Assembly (NCBI RefSeq): GCF_000262465.1
Contig: NZ_CM001489.1
Coordinates: 3,171,385-3,206,997, forward strand
Direction: 5' to 3'
DNA length: 35,613 nucleotides
Origin: Frankia sp. QA3
Lineage (GTDB): Bacteria > Actinomycetota > Actinomycetes > Frankiales > Frankiaceae
Part shown: piece after piece, positions 17,333 to 25,254 of the stretch
Layout of the letters: each line of letters starts with the position of its first letter
Numbering within the stretch: position 1 is the first letter of the stretch
Made by a program: the position numbers and the translations under genes
The notes under the pieces: model-generated
The model's input: the letters and a program-made list of their open reading frames with translations, nothing else
What the model was told of the DNA's origin: nothing
Databases searched by the model: none

Positions 17333-17619
17333 GCGACGTCCCTCCTCCACCGGCGCTTCGACCGGCTCGGCGGCAGGTGCCGCGAGGTGCGGTGAGCGGC
17401 CGCCCACCACGCCCGGCGCGCCCGCGGGTCCCACCGCGGGCACGGCGCCGCCCGTCCCCACCCGGTTCCGCGCGGGGACGGGGGCGCCCGGTCGGCAGGC
17501 CGGATGGGGCTGACGCTAGCGGATGGCCGTCGCCGCTGGTCCGCCGGTCCCGGCGGCGCCGACCCGCGCCCAGCCCGCGCCCGGTCGGGCCGACCGCCGC
17601 CCTGCGCCGCCCGGTGCCG

Positions 17620-18717
17620 TCAGTGGATGCGGCCGACCTTGTAGGTGGAGCTGTAGATGGGACGCAGCGAGACGACGCCGCCGGTCTGCGGCGCGGCCCA
17701 CATGTACCCGTTCCCGGCATAGATGCCGACGTGGTAGATGTTGCCCGGGGTGCCGTAGAAGATCAGGTCGCCGGGCTGCTTGCCGGACTGCGGCACCTTG
17801 GTGGAGACGTTGTACTGCCCCTGCGCGGTGCGCGGCAGGGACCGGCCGAGCTGCTTGAACACGTACTGGACCAGGCCCGAGCAGTCGAAGGAGTACGGTC
17901 CCTCGGCGCCCCACACGTACGGCTTGCCCTTGTTCAGCGAGGCCAGGTAGACGGCCTTCTCACCGATCGAGCTGCCCGGGATGACCTTGGGGATGGCCTG
18001 GTCGATGACCGACCCGGAGCCGGAGCCGGAGCCGGAGCGGCCGGAGCCGGTTCCGGAACCCGACGGGCTGGTGATCGTCACGGTGGCGGCGCCGGCGAGG
18101 GAGGGCCGCAGCGCGCTCGACCCGTCGAAGACGGCGGTGATGGTCGTGGTGGACAGCAGCCGGGCGGTGATCTGGGCGGTCCCGTTGGCGTCGGTGTGCA
18201 GGCGCGTCGAGGTCTGCCACTGCGGCCCGTTCACGACCACGATGCGGACGTCCTGACCCGACAGCGGGGCGCCGCTGTCGGCCTCGGTGGCACGCACGGT
18301 CAGCACGACGGGGGTGTTCGGCGCGACGGTCGACTTGTCCGCGGTGATGGAGACGTTGGTGAAGACCGGGTCGTGGTCGGCGATCGCGGTGGCGAGCGGG
18401 GAGAGGGTGCGCGCCGCGGTCAGGTCGCCGACGGCGCCGTGCCCCCCGACGAGCGCGGCCTCGTGAATCGGCGTGCCCGCGTCCAGGGAGGCGGCGCCGT
18501 CGGTCCCGCCGGGCACCGTCGCGGCGAAGGCGGCCGTCGACGCGGCGAGCGTCCCGGTCGTGAACGCGGCGATGGTGGCGGCCCGACGGGGCGGAGCCGT
18601 GGTACGGCGGCGGACCGCTGCGGAGCCTGAGGATGTGCGGGGCGCCGGCGGGCGCTGGCGACTCCGGACGAACTGTTCCCAGTCCTCCGGCAGCCAGGCC
18701 ATACCACGACGGGGCAA
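17620..18717 (-). CDS. Secreted NlpC/P60 peptidoglycan hydrolase
   Basis: 365 aa from TTG 18717 (GGAAGG 7 nt upstream); ATG 18702 is an alternative. A basic N-terminus precedes a hydrophobic export segment (IAAFTTGTLAASTAAFAAT). An immunoglobulin-like domain covers about 155-255 (VSITADKSTVAPNTPVVLTV). A Gly/Ser linker is next, and the NlpC/P60 domain ends the protein. Catalytic Cys279 is in FDCSGLVQYVFKQLG and His329 in IYHVGIYAGNG. The third catalytic position, usually His or Glu before 'A(P/S)', is Ala341 (YMWAAPQTG), so activity may be altered. These enzymes cut the peptide stem, typically D-Glu-mDAP. The c-di-AMP riboswitch immediately upstream indicates control by turgor or envelope signalling. 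Confidence 0.88.
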   Translation of the reverse strand: MPRRGMAWLPEDWEQFVRSRQRPPAPRTSSGSAAVRRRTTAPPRRAATIAAFTTGTLAASTAAFAATVPGGTDGAASLDAGTPIHEAALVGGHGAVGDLTAARTLSPLATAIADHDPVFTNVSITADKSTVAPNTPVVLTVRATEADSGAPLSGQDVRIVVVNGPQWQTSTRLHTDANGTAQITARLLSTTTITAVFDGSSALRPSLAGAATVTITSPSGSGTGSGRSGSGSGSGSVIDQAIPKVIPGSSIGEKAVYLASLNKGKPYVWGAEGPYSFDCSGLVQYVFKQLGRSLPRTAQGQYNVSTKVPQSGKQPGDLIFYGTPGNIYHVGIYAGNGYMWAAPQTGGVVSLRPIYSSTYKVGRIH

Positions 18718-18731
18718 GGTGTGTCCTTCCC

Positions 18732-18880
18732 GTGCGCCTACGAGGTGAGCTGCCGGGTTATGGGCCGGGGAGCCCCGTCGCCGGCCGCGCGGACCTTCGG
18801 CTCCACCCCTGGGCACGGCGCCGGTTGCGGCAGCCACACCCAGGACCATGGGTCCCCCGCGCCTGCCCCGACATACTCGG
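18732..18880 (-). promoter_or_regulatory. c-di-AMP riboswitch (ydaO-yuaA leader)
   Basis: On the minus strand, directly before the NlpC/P60 start, the sequence contains the hallmarks of the ydaO class. GCGGGGGACC lies at 18862-18851 and AGGGGTGGAGCC at about 18811-18800. The near-invariant 3' block AACCCGGCAGCTCACCTCG then GTAGGCG lies at 18757-18735. The same class precedes rpfA and NlpC/P60 hydrolase genes in Streptomyces and mycobacteria, where c-di-AMP turns expression off. The aptamer ends 3-5 nt before the RBS. The 5' boundary is approximate. Confidence 0.85.
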
Positions 18881-19406
18881 AGGGGCCGCCGAACCGGGGG
18901 CAGGACTAGGCGCATCGGTCCGACGGGTATCACTGTTCGGATGGCACGTAACCAGCACTTCATATTCCAGACAGCTATGTACGGTCGGAACAGAAGTGCT
19001 GTCGATGACCATAATGGACATACCAGCAGGGCCGGCAACCACCCCGAACCCAACGCTTGGACACGCCCCCGGAAAGCTTCCACCCCTCAGCAAAATGTGC
19101 CGCTTTTCGCACACTGCGTGACCACGGCCGGGCGATGACGGCCCTCGGGCGGCCCCTCATGACGGTTCCCACCCCGGTCCTGACCCGCCGTGTACCGTGC
19201 CGGGCCTCGCGTGACGCTACGCAGGTGATCCAGCGAGCCACCCCGCGGCCGCCGGAATCGGGACCCCCACCCGTTTTGCGGACCGCGGAAAGGCGTCGTT
19301 CCGGGACCGGACGGCGTCACGCCACGCCCATGCAGGACGCCGTGCGCGCAACACCGCACGGGCGTCGCCGCGCCCCGGACCGCGGGTCGACGAAAAGGCG
19401 GAACGG
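18881..19406. other. 526-bp region upstream of the riboswitch, downstream of the sortase gene
   Basis: This is the 5' region of the NlpC/P60 transcript, and it is less GC-rich around 18930-19040 than the surroundings. A perfect 9-bp inverted repeat CAGCACTTC / GAAGTGCTG lies at 18953-18961 and 18993-19001. A minus-strand promoter-like pair lies just upstream of it: TTGCCG (19038-19033), 16 bp, CATTAT (19016-19011). It would start the transcript near 19004 and place the hairpin at the 5' end of the leader. No protein-coding gene is convincing here. Confidence 0.4.
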
Positions 19407-20525
19407 TCAGCCGGCGGATCGACCCGGGGGAATTCCCTGACCCGCGCCCGCGACCGCCGCGGGGATGGCCGGCGCCACCGGGACCGCGCCGATGGGACCC
19501 GTCGGGACGGGCACACCCGCCGCCGGCGGCACGGCAGCACCCACAGCCGGCGGCACCAAGGTGCCGGCGCGCACCGTCGAGGGTGGGATGGCGGCGGCGC
19601 GGGCGGGCGGGATGGCGGCCGCGGGCGAGGTGCCGGTCGCGCGTGCGGGCGGGAGGGTGGCCGGGCGCCCGGAGGGGACGGGGGCGGCGGGCGCGGGGCC
19701 GGAGAAGGTGTCCGCGTGCGCGTAGACCACCACGTTGTTGAGGTAGTGCTTGGTCTTGTGGTCGAAGGCGCCGCCGCAGGTGATCAGGCGCAGCTCCGGG
19801 CGGGTCACCGGCCCGTAGACCCGCTGGGTCGGGAACACCGCCTTGGACACGTCCTCGGTCCGGTCGACGATGAACGCCTGGGCCGCCCCGGTCCGCCCGG
19901 CGACCTCGACTCGGTCGCCGGGTACGAGCTGGGGCAGGCGGTAGAAGACAGCCGGCCCCGTGGTGGAGTCGTAGTGGCCGACGAGGACCGCCGGTCCGAT
20001 GCCGCCCGGCGCGGGGCCGCGGTCGAACCAGCCCACGTTGCCCCACGCCTTCGGCACCGCGATCGAGCCGTCCGCGTTCAGGCCGAGACGGGTGATCGGT
20101 GCGTCGACCCCGATCCGCCGGATGCGCAGCCGGACGGGATCGTTGATGACCACCACCGGTTGCTCGACCAGCGCGGGCGGCAGGCCGGACGTGGGAGCCG
20201 CGGGGGCTGGCGGCGGTGGTGGCGGCGGGACGTCGGGCAGCTCGGCCGCCGCGTCCGTCCCGGAACCGCCGCGGACGGCGTCGAGTGCCGGTTCCGCCAG
20301 GCGGAAACCGCTGCCGGCGATGAGCACCAGGCCCACGAGGAGCAGCCCGCGCCACAGCAGGGGACGCCGCGCGGCGGCGACGGGCACCGCGTCGAAGGTG
20401 GGCACCGCGTCGAAGGTGGGCTTCCGGTGGCTGTCGTTGGTCTCGCGTCCCACAGTCCCTCCCGCCCCGTCCGCGCGCCGCTCGCGCCGCCGCTTCCGCT
20501 TGCGTCCCCGCCACAGCGAATTCAC
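19407..20525 (-). CDS. Sortase, class F-like, with long C-terminal tail
   Basis: 372 aa. A very basic N-terminus is followed by a repeated FDAVPT/V, one membrane helix (WRGLLLVGLVLIAGSGF), a Pro-rich linker, and a sortase domain at about 125-275. Catalytic His184 is in AVLVGHYDS and Cys250 in LRLITCGGAFD; the 'TCGG..FD' and HYxxNVVVYA pattern is that of actinobacterial class F sortases. No Arg follows the Cys within 20 residues, where many sortases have one. The last ~97 residues are Pro/Ala/Gly-rich, an unusual extension. The GTG at 20525 has no RBS, but a TACAGT box at 20539-20534 would make a leaderless transcript; GTG 20453 with GGGAGGG is an alternative. It is divergent from the DKD-repeat surface protein, its likely substrate. 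Confidence 0.86.
   Translation of the reverse strand: MNSLWRGRKRKRRRERRADGAGGTVGRETNDSHRKPTFDAVPTFDAVPVAAARRPLLWRGLLLVGLVLIAGSGFRLAEPALDAVRGGSGTDAAAELPDVPPPPPPPAPAAPTSGLPPALVEQPVVVINDPVRLRIRRIGVDAPITRLGLNADGSIAVPKAWGNVGWFDRGPAPGGIGPAVLVGHYDSTTGPAVFYRLPQLVPGDRVEVAGRTGAAQAFIVDRTEDVSKAVFPTQRVYGPVTRPELRLITCGGAFDHKTKHYLNNVVVYAHADTFSGPAPAAPVPSGRPATLPPARATGTSPAAAIPPARAAAIPPSTVRAGTLVPPAVGAAVPPAAGVPVPTGPIGAVPVAPAIPAAVAGAGQGIPPGRSAG
20382..20417 (+). repeat. 18-bp direct duplication in the sortase gene
   Basis: Two perfect adjacent copies of GGGCACCGCGTCGAAGGT give FDAVPT/FDAVPV in the cytoplasmic N-terminus. Confidence 0.88.
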
Positions 20526-20530
20526 CGACT

Positions 20531-20545
20531 GTCACTGTAGTGAAC
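20531..20545. promoter_or_regulatory. GTCACT palindrome overlapping the sortase promoter
   Basis: GTCACTGTAGTGAAC contains the perfect inverted repeat TCACT-GT-AGTGA. It covers the minus-strand -10-like TACAGT (20539-20534) that would start a leaderless sortase mRNA. The half-site AGTGAACA recurs at 20561-20568, exactly 22 bp (two helical turns) from its copy at 20539-20546. A sister palindrome occurs at 20731. Confidence 0.6.
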
Positions 20546-20697
20546 AGGGCAACCACATTCAGTGAACATGCTTCGGCGCCCCGCGGTAAGTCGCCGGCGG
20601 CGCCCGCCATCCCGGTCGACGGCAGGACAGACCGTGGAATCCAGCAGACAAGGCGGATTTCGCGACGGCCGGACCAGCCGCACCACGCCCGGCCAGC

Positions 20698-20730
20698 TTG
20701 ACGCGCATCTCCACACGCAGTCGCTATGGT
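20698..20730 (+). promoter_or_regulatory. Candidate promoter of the DKD-repeat gene
   Basis: TTGACG at 20698-20703 and TATGGT (TANNNT) at 20725-20730 are separated by 21 bp, longer than ideal. The operator-like palindrome at 20731 follows at once, placing the transcription start near 20737 and giving a leader of about 40 nt. Confidence 0.4.
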
Positions 20731-20745
20731 GTCACTCGCAGTGAC
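20731..20745. promoter_or_regulatory. GTCACT palindrome at the DKD-gene transcription start
   Basis: GTCACT-CGC-AGTGAC is a perfect 6-bp inverted repeat with a 3-nt centre, directly after the -10-like TATGGT. It is the counterpart of the 20531 palindrome on the other side of the divergent region and is a candidate shared operator. It could alternatively be a 5' mRNA hairpin. Confidence 0.6.
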
Positions 20746-20778
20746 CTACTGATCACCGTAAGTTAGAGAGGGGACCAG

Positions 20779-21390
20779 ATGAAGAAGGGTATGGGCCGGA
20801 GCGCCGCCGTTCTCGCGATGTCGAGTGCAGCGAGCGTCGCCCTCACCTTCGGGCCCGGCCTGGCCGCTGCCCACGCCTTCGACGACAAGGACCGCAACCG
20901 TTGCGACGACAAGAAAGACGATTCGGACATCTTTGGCGACAAGGATCGCGGGGACGATAAGGACGGCCGGGACGACAAGGATCACCGCGACGGCGACAAG
21001 GAGGTCCGGGCCGACGGCATCGACGGCAACCGGGACGACGGCCGGGACGACAAGGACGGCCGGGACGGCCGGGACGACAAGGACGGCCGGGACGACAAGG
21101 ACGGCCGGGACGACAAGGACGACTGGTTCCACTGGGACGACAAGGACCGTAAGAGGGACTGCCCGGTCGGCGGCATCATCGCCGGCGCGGGTGTCGGTGT
21201 CGGTGTCGGTGTCGGTGCCGGTGCCGGTGCCGGTGCCGGTGCCGGTGCCCCGGCCGGCGGCGTGGCCGCCGGTGGCGGCGGCATGGCCGGCCACGGGTCC
21301 TCGCCCCTGCTCCCGCTGGCCGGTGCCACCGTCGGTGCCCTGCTGATCGGTGCGGGGGTGGCCCGCCGGCGCGCCCAGGGTGCAAGCTGA
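20779..21390 (+). CDS. Secreted DKD-repeat acidic protein with membrane-anchor tail
   Basis: 203 aa, family not recognised. A clear signal peptide ends near residue 32 (GPGLAAAHA). Next is an extremely hydrophilic Asp/Lys/Arg/Gly region (~33-130) built on DDKDGRD units from 18-bp DNA repeats, with one Cys at each end (NRCDDK, RDCPVGG). A Gly/Val/Ala dipeptide-repeat linker follows. A C-terminal hydrophobic helix (LLPLAGATVGALLIGAGVA) and RRRAQ end the protein. Signal peptide, repeat, helix and basic tail are the layout of a sortase substrate, but no LPxTG is present; LAGAT at the helix start is the nearest match to LAxTG. GAGAGGGGACC precedes the ATG at good distance. Asp-rich repeats could bind cations; that is inference. 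Confidence 0.85.
   Translation: MKKGMGRSAAVLAMSSAASVALTFGPGLAAAHAFDDKDRNRCDDKKDDSDIFGDKDRGDDKDGRDDKDHRDGDKEVRADGIDGNRDDGRDDKDGRDGRDDKDGRDDKDGRDDKDDWFHWDDKDRKRDCPVGGIIAGAGVGVGVGVGAGAGAGAGAGAPAGGVAAGGGGMAGHGSSPLLPLAGATVGALLIGAGVARRRAQGAS
21043..21120 (+). repeat. 18-bp tandem repeats encoding DDKDGR units
   Basis: CGGGACGACAAGGACGGC occurs at 21043, 21070, 21088 and, truncated, at 21106, with one 9-bp half unit at 21061. Further diverged copies lie upstream to about 20950. Confidence 0.9.
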
Positions 21391-21478
21391 CCCTCCTCGT
21401 CACGGCCATCAGCAGCACGGACACCCTCGTGGGTGACGGCCTCGGCCTGGTCCCACGCGGGGCCCGCGCCCGAGGGTC

Positions 21479-21508
21479 GGGGGTCGCGTCGACGCTGACG
21501 CGACCCCC
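21479..21508 (+). terminator. Strong hairpin after the DKD gene, before tRNA-Pro
   Basis: A perfect 12-bp stem (GGGGGTCGCGTC / GACGCGACCCCC) with a 6-nt loop. It lacks a T tract, which is common for actinobacterial terminators. It probably separates the DKD gene from the tRNA. Confidence 0.6.
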
Positions 21509-21551
21509 GGTCACCACCCCGGGTCGCCGATACGGTAATGTTGCTGACGTA

Positions 21552-21625
21552 CGGGACGTGGCGCAGCTTGGTAGCGCACCAGACTGGGGGTCTGGGGGTC
21601 GCAGGTTCAAATCCTGTCGTCCCGA
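21552..21625 (+). tRNA. tRNA-Pro (anticodon GGG)
   Basis: 74 nt. The acceptor stem CGGGACG pairs with CGTCCCG and the discriminator is A. The D-arm is GCGCAGCTTGGTAGCGC. The anticodon stem CCAGA/TCTGG holds the loop CTGGGGG, giving anticodon GGG (reads CCC, and CCU by wobble). The T-arm is GCAGGTTCAAATCCTGT-like. The 3' CCA is not encoded. A TACGGTAAT stretch about 15 nt upstream could hold the -10 box. Confidence 0.96.
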
Positions 21626-21633
21626 CAGGGAAA

Positions 21634-21678
21634 AACGCCCTCTTCACCGATCTTGGTGGAGGGGGCGTTCGGCTTTTC
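21634..21678 (+). terminator. Intrinsic terminator after tRNA-Pro
   Basis: A long hairpin pairs AACGCCC...CACC with GGTG...GGGCGTT, and is followed by CGGCTTTTCC. It lies 9 nt after the tRNA and is a good factor-independent terminator. Confidence 0.75.
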
Positions 21679-21828
21679 CTGCCCAGCGCATGGGCAGCCT
21701 CGGGAATCTTGGAATTCTGGGCGCGCTGGCCCGCCCGCGTGCACCTGACGAGGAGTCCGAGTGTCGGCTCGGTGCCGACGGCCTGGTCTCCCCCGCCAGC
21801 CCCATCCGTAATCGGCCGCGTACACAAC

Positions 21829-21880
21829 CGTGCCGAGGCCTAACCACGGTTCACTGAAACCGTGGTTAGGCCTCGGCACG
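21829..21880 (+). repeat. Dispersed palindromic repeat, copy C (perfect)
   Basis: A perfect 23-bp inverted repeat with a 6-nt loop (CACTGA). The outer arms begin CGTGCCGAGGCCTAACC and end with the complement. The right flank GATCCGGCCGC is shared with copy D. It lies 60 bp past the stop of der. It could act as a terminator for der, but the family relation to copies A, B and D points to a mobile or REP-like element. Confidence 0.9.
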
Positions 21881-21939
21881 ATCCGGCCGCACTCTGGCCC
21901 GGAAGGCGGGTGTCGGCGCGACGGGCGGTGCCGGGTGGG

Positions 21940-23364
21940 TCAGCCGCCGGCGGAGCTGCGGCGGTCGCCGCGTTCGCGCACGCGCACCGAGATGGAGATC
22001 GGCGATCCGGCGAAGCCGAAGTCCTCGCGCAGGCGGCGCTCCAGGAAGCGGCGGTAGGCCGGCTCCAGGAAGCCGGTGGTGAAGACGACGAAGCGCGGTG
22101 GGCGCACGCCCGCCTGGGTGGCGAACAGCACCTTCGGCACCTTGCCGCCTCGCGCGGGCGGCGGGGTGGCGCCGACGACCTCCCCGAGCCAGGTGTTGAG
22201 GCGGCCGGTGGGGATCCGGGTGCCCCAGGATTCCAGCGCCGTGCGCAGCGCCGGGGCCAGCCGGTCGGTGGCGCGCCCGGTGCGGGCCGAGACGTTCACT
22301 CGCGGCGCCCAGGCGACCCGGCCGAGGTCGCGGTCGATCTCCCGTTCGAGGGTGAGCCGCCGGTCCTCATCGACCAGGTCCCACTTGTTGAAGGCGAGGA
22401 CGAGCGCCCGGCCCGCGTCGATCACCATGGTGATCACCCGCTGGTCCTGCTCGGTGAGCGGCTCGTCCGCGGCGAGCAGGACGATGGCGACCTCCGCGGC
22501 CTCCAGCGCCGCGGCGGTGCGCAGTGACGAGTAGTACTCGGCGCCGGACGCCTCGCGGATCCGCCGGCGCAGCCCGGCGGTGTCGATGAACATCCACTCC
22601 TCGCCACCGACCGTGACCAGCTCGTCCACCGGGTCCCGGGTGGTGCCGGCGACGTCGTGCACGAGCGAGCGGCGACTGCCGGCGATCTTGTTGAGCAGGC
22701 TGGACTTGCCGACGTTGGGCCGCCCGATCAGTGCGACCCGGCGCGGCCCGTCGGTCTCGGTGAAGACCTCGCGGGGCGCCTCGGGCAGCACGGCGAGCAC
22801 GGCGTCGAGCAGGTCGCCGCTGCCGCGCCCGTGCAGCGCCGACACGGGGTGCGGCTCACCGAGCCCGAGCCCCCACAGGGCCGCGGCATCGGCCTCGAAC
22901 CGGGCGTCGTCCACCTTGTTCGCAACGAGGATCACCGGCAGGCCGCTGCGGTGCAGCACCCGGGCGACGGCCTCGTCGGCGTCGGTGGCCCCGGTGACCA
23001 CGTCGACGATGAACAGCACCGCGTCGGCGGTGTCGAGCGCCGCGGCCGCCTGCTCGGAGACCTGCGCCGCGAGCCCCGAGGCGTCGGGCTCCCAGCCGCC
23101 GGTGTCGACGAGGGTGAACCGGCGCCCGCTCCACACCGCGTCGTAGGCGATGCGGTCCCGGGTCACGCCGGGCACGTCCTCGACCACCGCGGCGCGGCGG
23201 CCGAGGATCCGGTTGACCAGCGTCGACTTGCCCACGTTGGGCCGGCCGACGACGGCCAGTACCGGCTGGCCGGCGACCGGGCCGGGCGCGTCGCCCCCGG
23301 GGCCGTCACCGGATGCCGTCTCGGCGCGGTCCATCGCTGCGTCCTGTCCGTTCATCACTGCCAT
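21940..23364 (-). CDS. der: Ribosome-assembly GTPase Der/EngA
   Basis: 474 aa with two tandem GTPase domains. The first has [28 protein letters not shown] and NKVD. The second has [31 protein letters not shown] and NKWD. A KH-like C-terminal domain ends in the family's [16 protein letters not shown]. Der acts in 50S subunit maturation. The start is ambiguous: GTG 23373, ATG 23364 (AGGTG 8 nt upstream), ATG 23355 or ATG 23334 all precede an ~25-residue variable leader. It is last in the tyrA/cmk/plsC/der order seen in Streptomyces; 40 bp separate it from plsC. Confidence 0.96.
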   Translation of the reverse strand: MAVMNGQDAAMDRAETASGDGPGGDAPGPVAGQPVLAVVGRPNVGKSTLVNRILGRRAAVVEDVPGVTRDRIAYDAVWSGRRFTLVDTGGWEPDASGLAAQVSEQAAAALDTADAVLFIVDVVTGATDADEAVARVLHRSGLPVILVANKVDDARFEADAAALWGLGLGEPHPVSALHGRGSGDLLDAVLAVLPEAPREVFTETDGPRRVALIGRPNVGKSSLLNKIAGSRRSLVHDVAGTTRDPVDELVTVGGEEWMFIDTAGLRRRIREASGAEYYSSLRTAAALEAAEVAIVLLAADEPLTEQDQRVITMVIDAGRALVLAFNKWDLVDEDRRLTLEREIDRDLGRVAWAPRVNVSARTGRATDRLAPALRTALESWGTRIPTGRLNTWLGEVVGATPPPARGGKVPKVLFATQAGVRPPRFVVFTTGFLEPAYRRFLERRLREDFGFAGSPISISVRVRERGDRRSSAGG

Positions 23365-23404
23365 CACTGCCACACCTGTCGTCGGGACCGGTGATCTCCG
23401 ATGA

Positions 23405-24202
23405 TCACGCGGCGGATTCGCCCGGGGAGGCGCGGGCGGTCTCGAGGTGATCGAGCAGCCGCACCCGGATGTCCTCGGCGACGGCGGCGAGCGCCCGGCG
23501 CGAGCGCGGGTTGGCCGGCACGTCCACCTCGAACGGCTTGCCGAAGACCACCCTGACCTGCACCGAGCGGCGCGGCCAGCGCGCGCCCTTCGGCAGGGCG
23601 TCGCCGGTGTTGAGACAGGCTACGGGGAGCACCCGGCAATGGCCGTGGACGGCGAGGTAGGCGATGCCGTGCTGGACCGCGGCCATCTCCCCGCTGCCCC
23701 GGGTGCCCTCCGGGAAGACGCCGATGGCGCCGCCGCGGGACAGCTCGTCGAGGGCGGTGTGCAGCGCCTCGCGGTCGGGGCGGCCCCGGTCGATCGGGAT
23801 CTGCCCGCTGATCAGCAGCAGGCGGCCGACGATCCGGGTGTACATCTCCGACTTCACCAGGCAGCGCACGGTGCGCGGCGACTCGATCACCACCAGCGGG
23901 CCGTCCAGCCAGCTGCTGTGGTTACCCGCGAAGATCAGCGGCTCGTCCAGGGGGACGTTCTCCAGCCCCTCCAGGGTCACCCGCATGATCAGCCTGTTGA
24001 TGATCCGCCGCACCCCGGGCTTGAGCACGCGGTGCGGCAGGTCGTTGTAGACCGGCGAGGCGGCGCCCCGGTGCAGCAGCCCCGTCCCGGAGGCCGGCCG
24101 GACAGTCCCGGAGGCCGGCCGGACAGTCCCGGAGGCCGGCCGGACAGTCCCGGAGGCCGGCCGGGCGGTCGTGGCGTCGGCGGACGGTTCGGGGCCCGTC
24201 AC
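23405..24202 (-). CDS. plsC: 1-acyl-glycerol-3-phosphate acyltransferase family (PlsC)
   Basis: 265 aa. The acyltransferase motif HX4D is NHSSWLD, the second block is GQIPIDRG, and motif III is FPEGTR. The enzyme family adds a second acyl chain to lysophosphatidic acid, giving phosphatidic acid at the membrane. The N-terminus (residues ~12-40) is four 21-bp repeats of RPASGTV placed before the domain, an unusual addition. The GTG at 24202 overlaps the cmk stop (GTGA), indicating coupling. A longer open frame extends upstream to 25132 through cmk in another phase and is not coding. Exact acyl substrate is not visible. Confidence 0.92.
   Translation of the reverse strand: MTGPEPSADATTARPASGTVRPASGTVRPASGTVRPASGTGLLHRGAASPVYNDLPHRVLKPGVRRIINRLIMRVTLEGLENVPLDEPLIFAGNHSSWLDGPLVVIESPRTVRCLVKSEMYTRIVGRLLLISGQIPIDRGRPDREALHTALDELSRGGAIGVFPEGTRGSGEMAAVQHGIAYLAVHGHCRVLPVACLNTGDALPKGARWPRRSVQVRVVFGKPFEVDVPANPRSRRALAAVAEDIRVRLLDHLETARASPGESAA
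24084..24167 (+). repeat. 21-bp tandem repeat x4 in plsC
   Basis: Four copies of GTCCCGGAGGCCGGCCGGACA, the last diverging at its end, encode RPASGTV repeats near the N-terminus. Confidence 0.92.
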
Positions 24203-25002
24203 GTCGTCACGTTCGACGACTGCCCACAGCGCCGCAGGACCTCGTCGACCACCTCGGGGACGGACAGGGCCGTCGAGTCCAGCACGATCGCCCCCTCCGG
24301 GATGGCCAGCGGGTCGGCGGCGCGGCTCGAGTCGAGCGCGTCGCGCCGGTCGAGCTCGGCCAGCGTCCGCGCGACGTCGTCGACGCCCTTCTCGCCGAGC
24401 TGGCGCGACCGGCGCAGCGCCCGCACCTCCGTCGAGGCGGTGAGGAACACCTTGATCTGGGCGTCCGGCGCGACGACGGAACCGATGTCGCGGCCCTCGA
24501 CGACGATGCCGCCGGGCCGGGCGGCGGCGATCACCTGGCGCTGCTGGGCGACGAGGCGCGCCCGCACCGCCGGCACCGCGGCGATGGCGCTGACCGCGTT
24601 GGTGACCGCCCTGGTGCGGATCTCGGCGTCCACACCGACGCCGTCGACGGCGATCGTCGGCTCGTCCGGGTCGGTGCCGACGGAGAGCACGGCCCGCTCG
24701 GCGAGTTCCGCGACCGCCTGCGGATCCTCGATGTCGATGCGTCGCTCCAGCGCGAGCTGGGTGACGGCGCGGTACATCGCCCCGGTGTCGAGGTAGCGAA
24801 GCCCGAGGCGCCGCGCGAGCTCGCGGGCCACCGTGCTCTTTCCCGATCCGCCGGGGCCGTCGACCGCCACGATCAGCCCCTCGGCCGGGCCGTCGGCGAG
24901 CGCGGGCGCGCTCCCCTCGGACCCGAGCAGCGCGGACGTTCCCTTCACACCGTCGGCGGCGCTCCCGCCCGTCGACAGCGCAGACCCGTGGTCGGGCTTC
25001 AC
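24199..25002 (-). CDS. cmk: Cytidylate kinase
   Basis: 267 aa. After a ~35-residue variable leader the kinase begins LIVAVDGPGGSGKSTVAREL, with P-loop GPGGSGKST. It then has RYLDTGAMYRAVT and GRDIGSVVAPDAQIKVFLTAS, all diagnostic of bacterial CMP/dCMP kinase. It phosphorylates CMP and dCMP for nucleotide supply. The GTG at 25002 has GGAGG 6 nt upstream. Its stop overlaps the plsC start by 4 nt. The 252 bp between it and the tyrA stop hold no recognised gene. Confidence 0.96.
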   Translation of the reverse strand: MKPDHGSALSTGGSAADGVKGTSALLGSEGSAPALADGPAEGLIVAVDGPGGSGKSTVARELARRLGLRYLDTGAMYRAVTQLALERRIDIEDPQAVAELAERAVLSVGTDPDEPTIAVDGVGVDAEIRTRAVTNAVSAIAAVPAVRARLVAQQRQVIAAARPGGIVVEGRDIGSVVAPDAQIKVFLTASTEVRALRRSRQLGEKGVDDVARTLAELDRRDALDSSRAADPLAIPEGAIVLDSTALSVPEVVDEVLRRCGQSSNVTT

Positions 25003-25254
25003 CCGATTCCTCCGTCCCGGACACACATGAGAGTCGTCGAGTCGCGCCCCGCGGACCCCTTCCCGCGTCGCGTTCGCCCCGGCGCCCACCGCGAGGGCGG
25101 TAGCCGGACCGCCGGCCGCGGTCACCGGACAATGATCGTCAGGCGACTCCCGGCACGCGGACCAGGCCGAAGGGCGGGCCGGTGGCGTCAACCCGTCGGT
25201 CGCGCCGCGGCGGAACCGTCGCGGGCAACCCGGATCAGGCTACTCGGTACCGCA

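Noticed and set aside
21829..21880. Ordinary terminator of der
   Set aside because: Its arms and flank are shared with three other loci, so it belongs to a repeat family even if it also terminates transcription.
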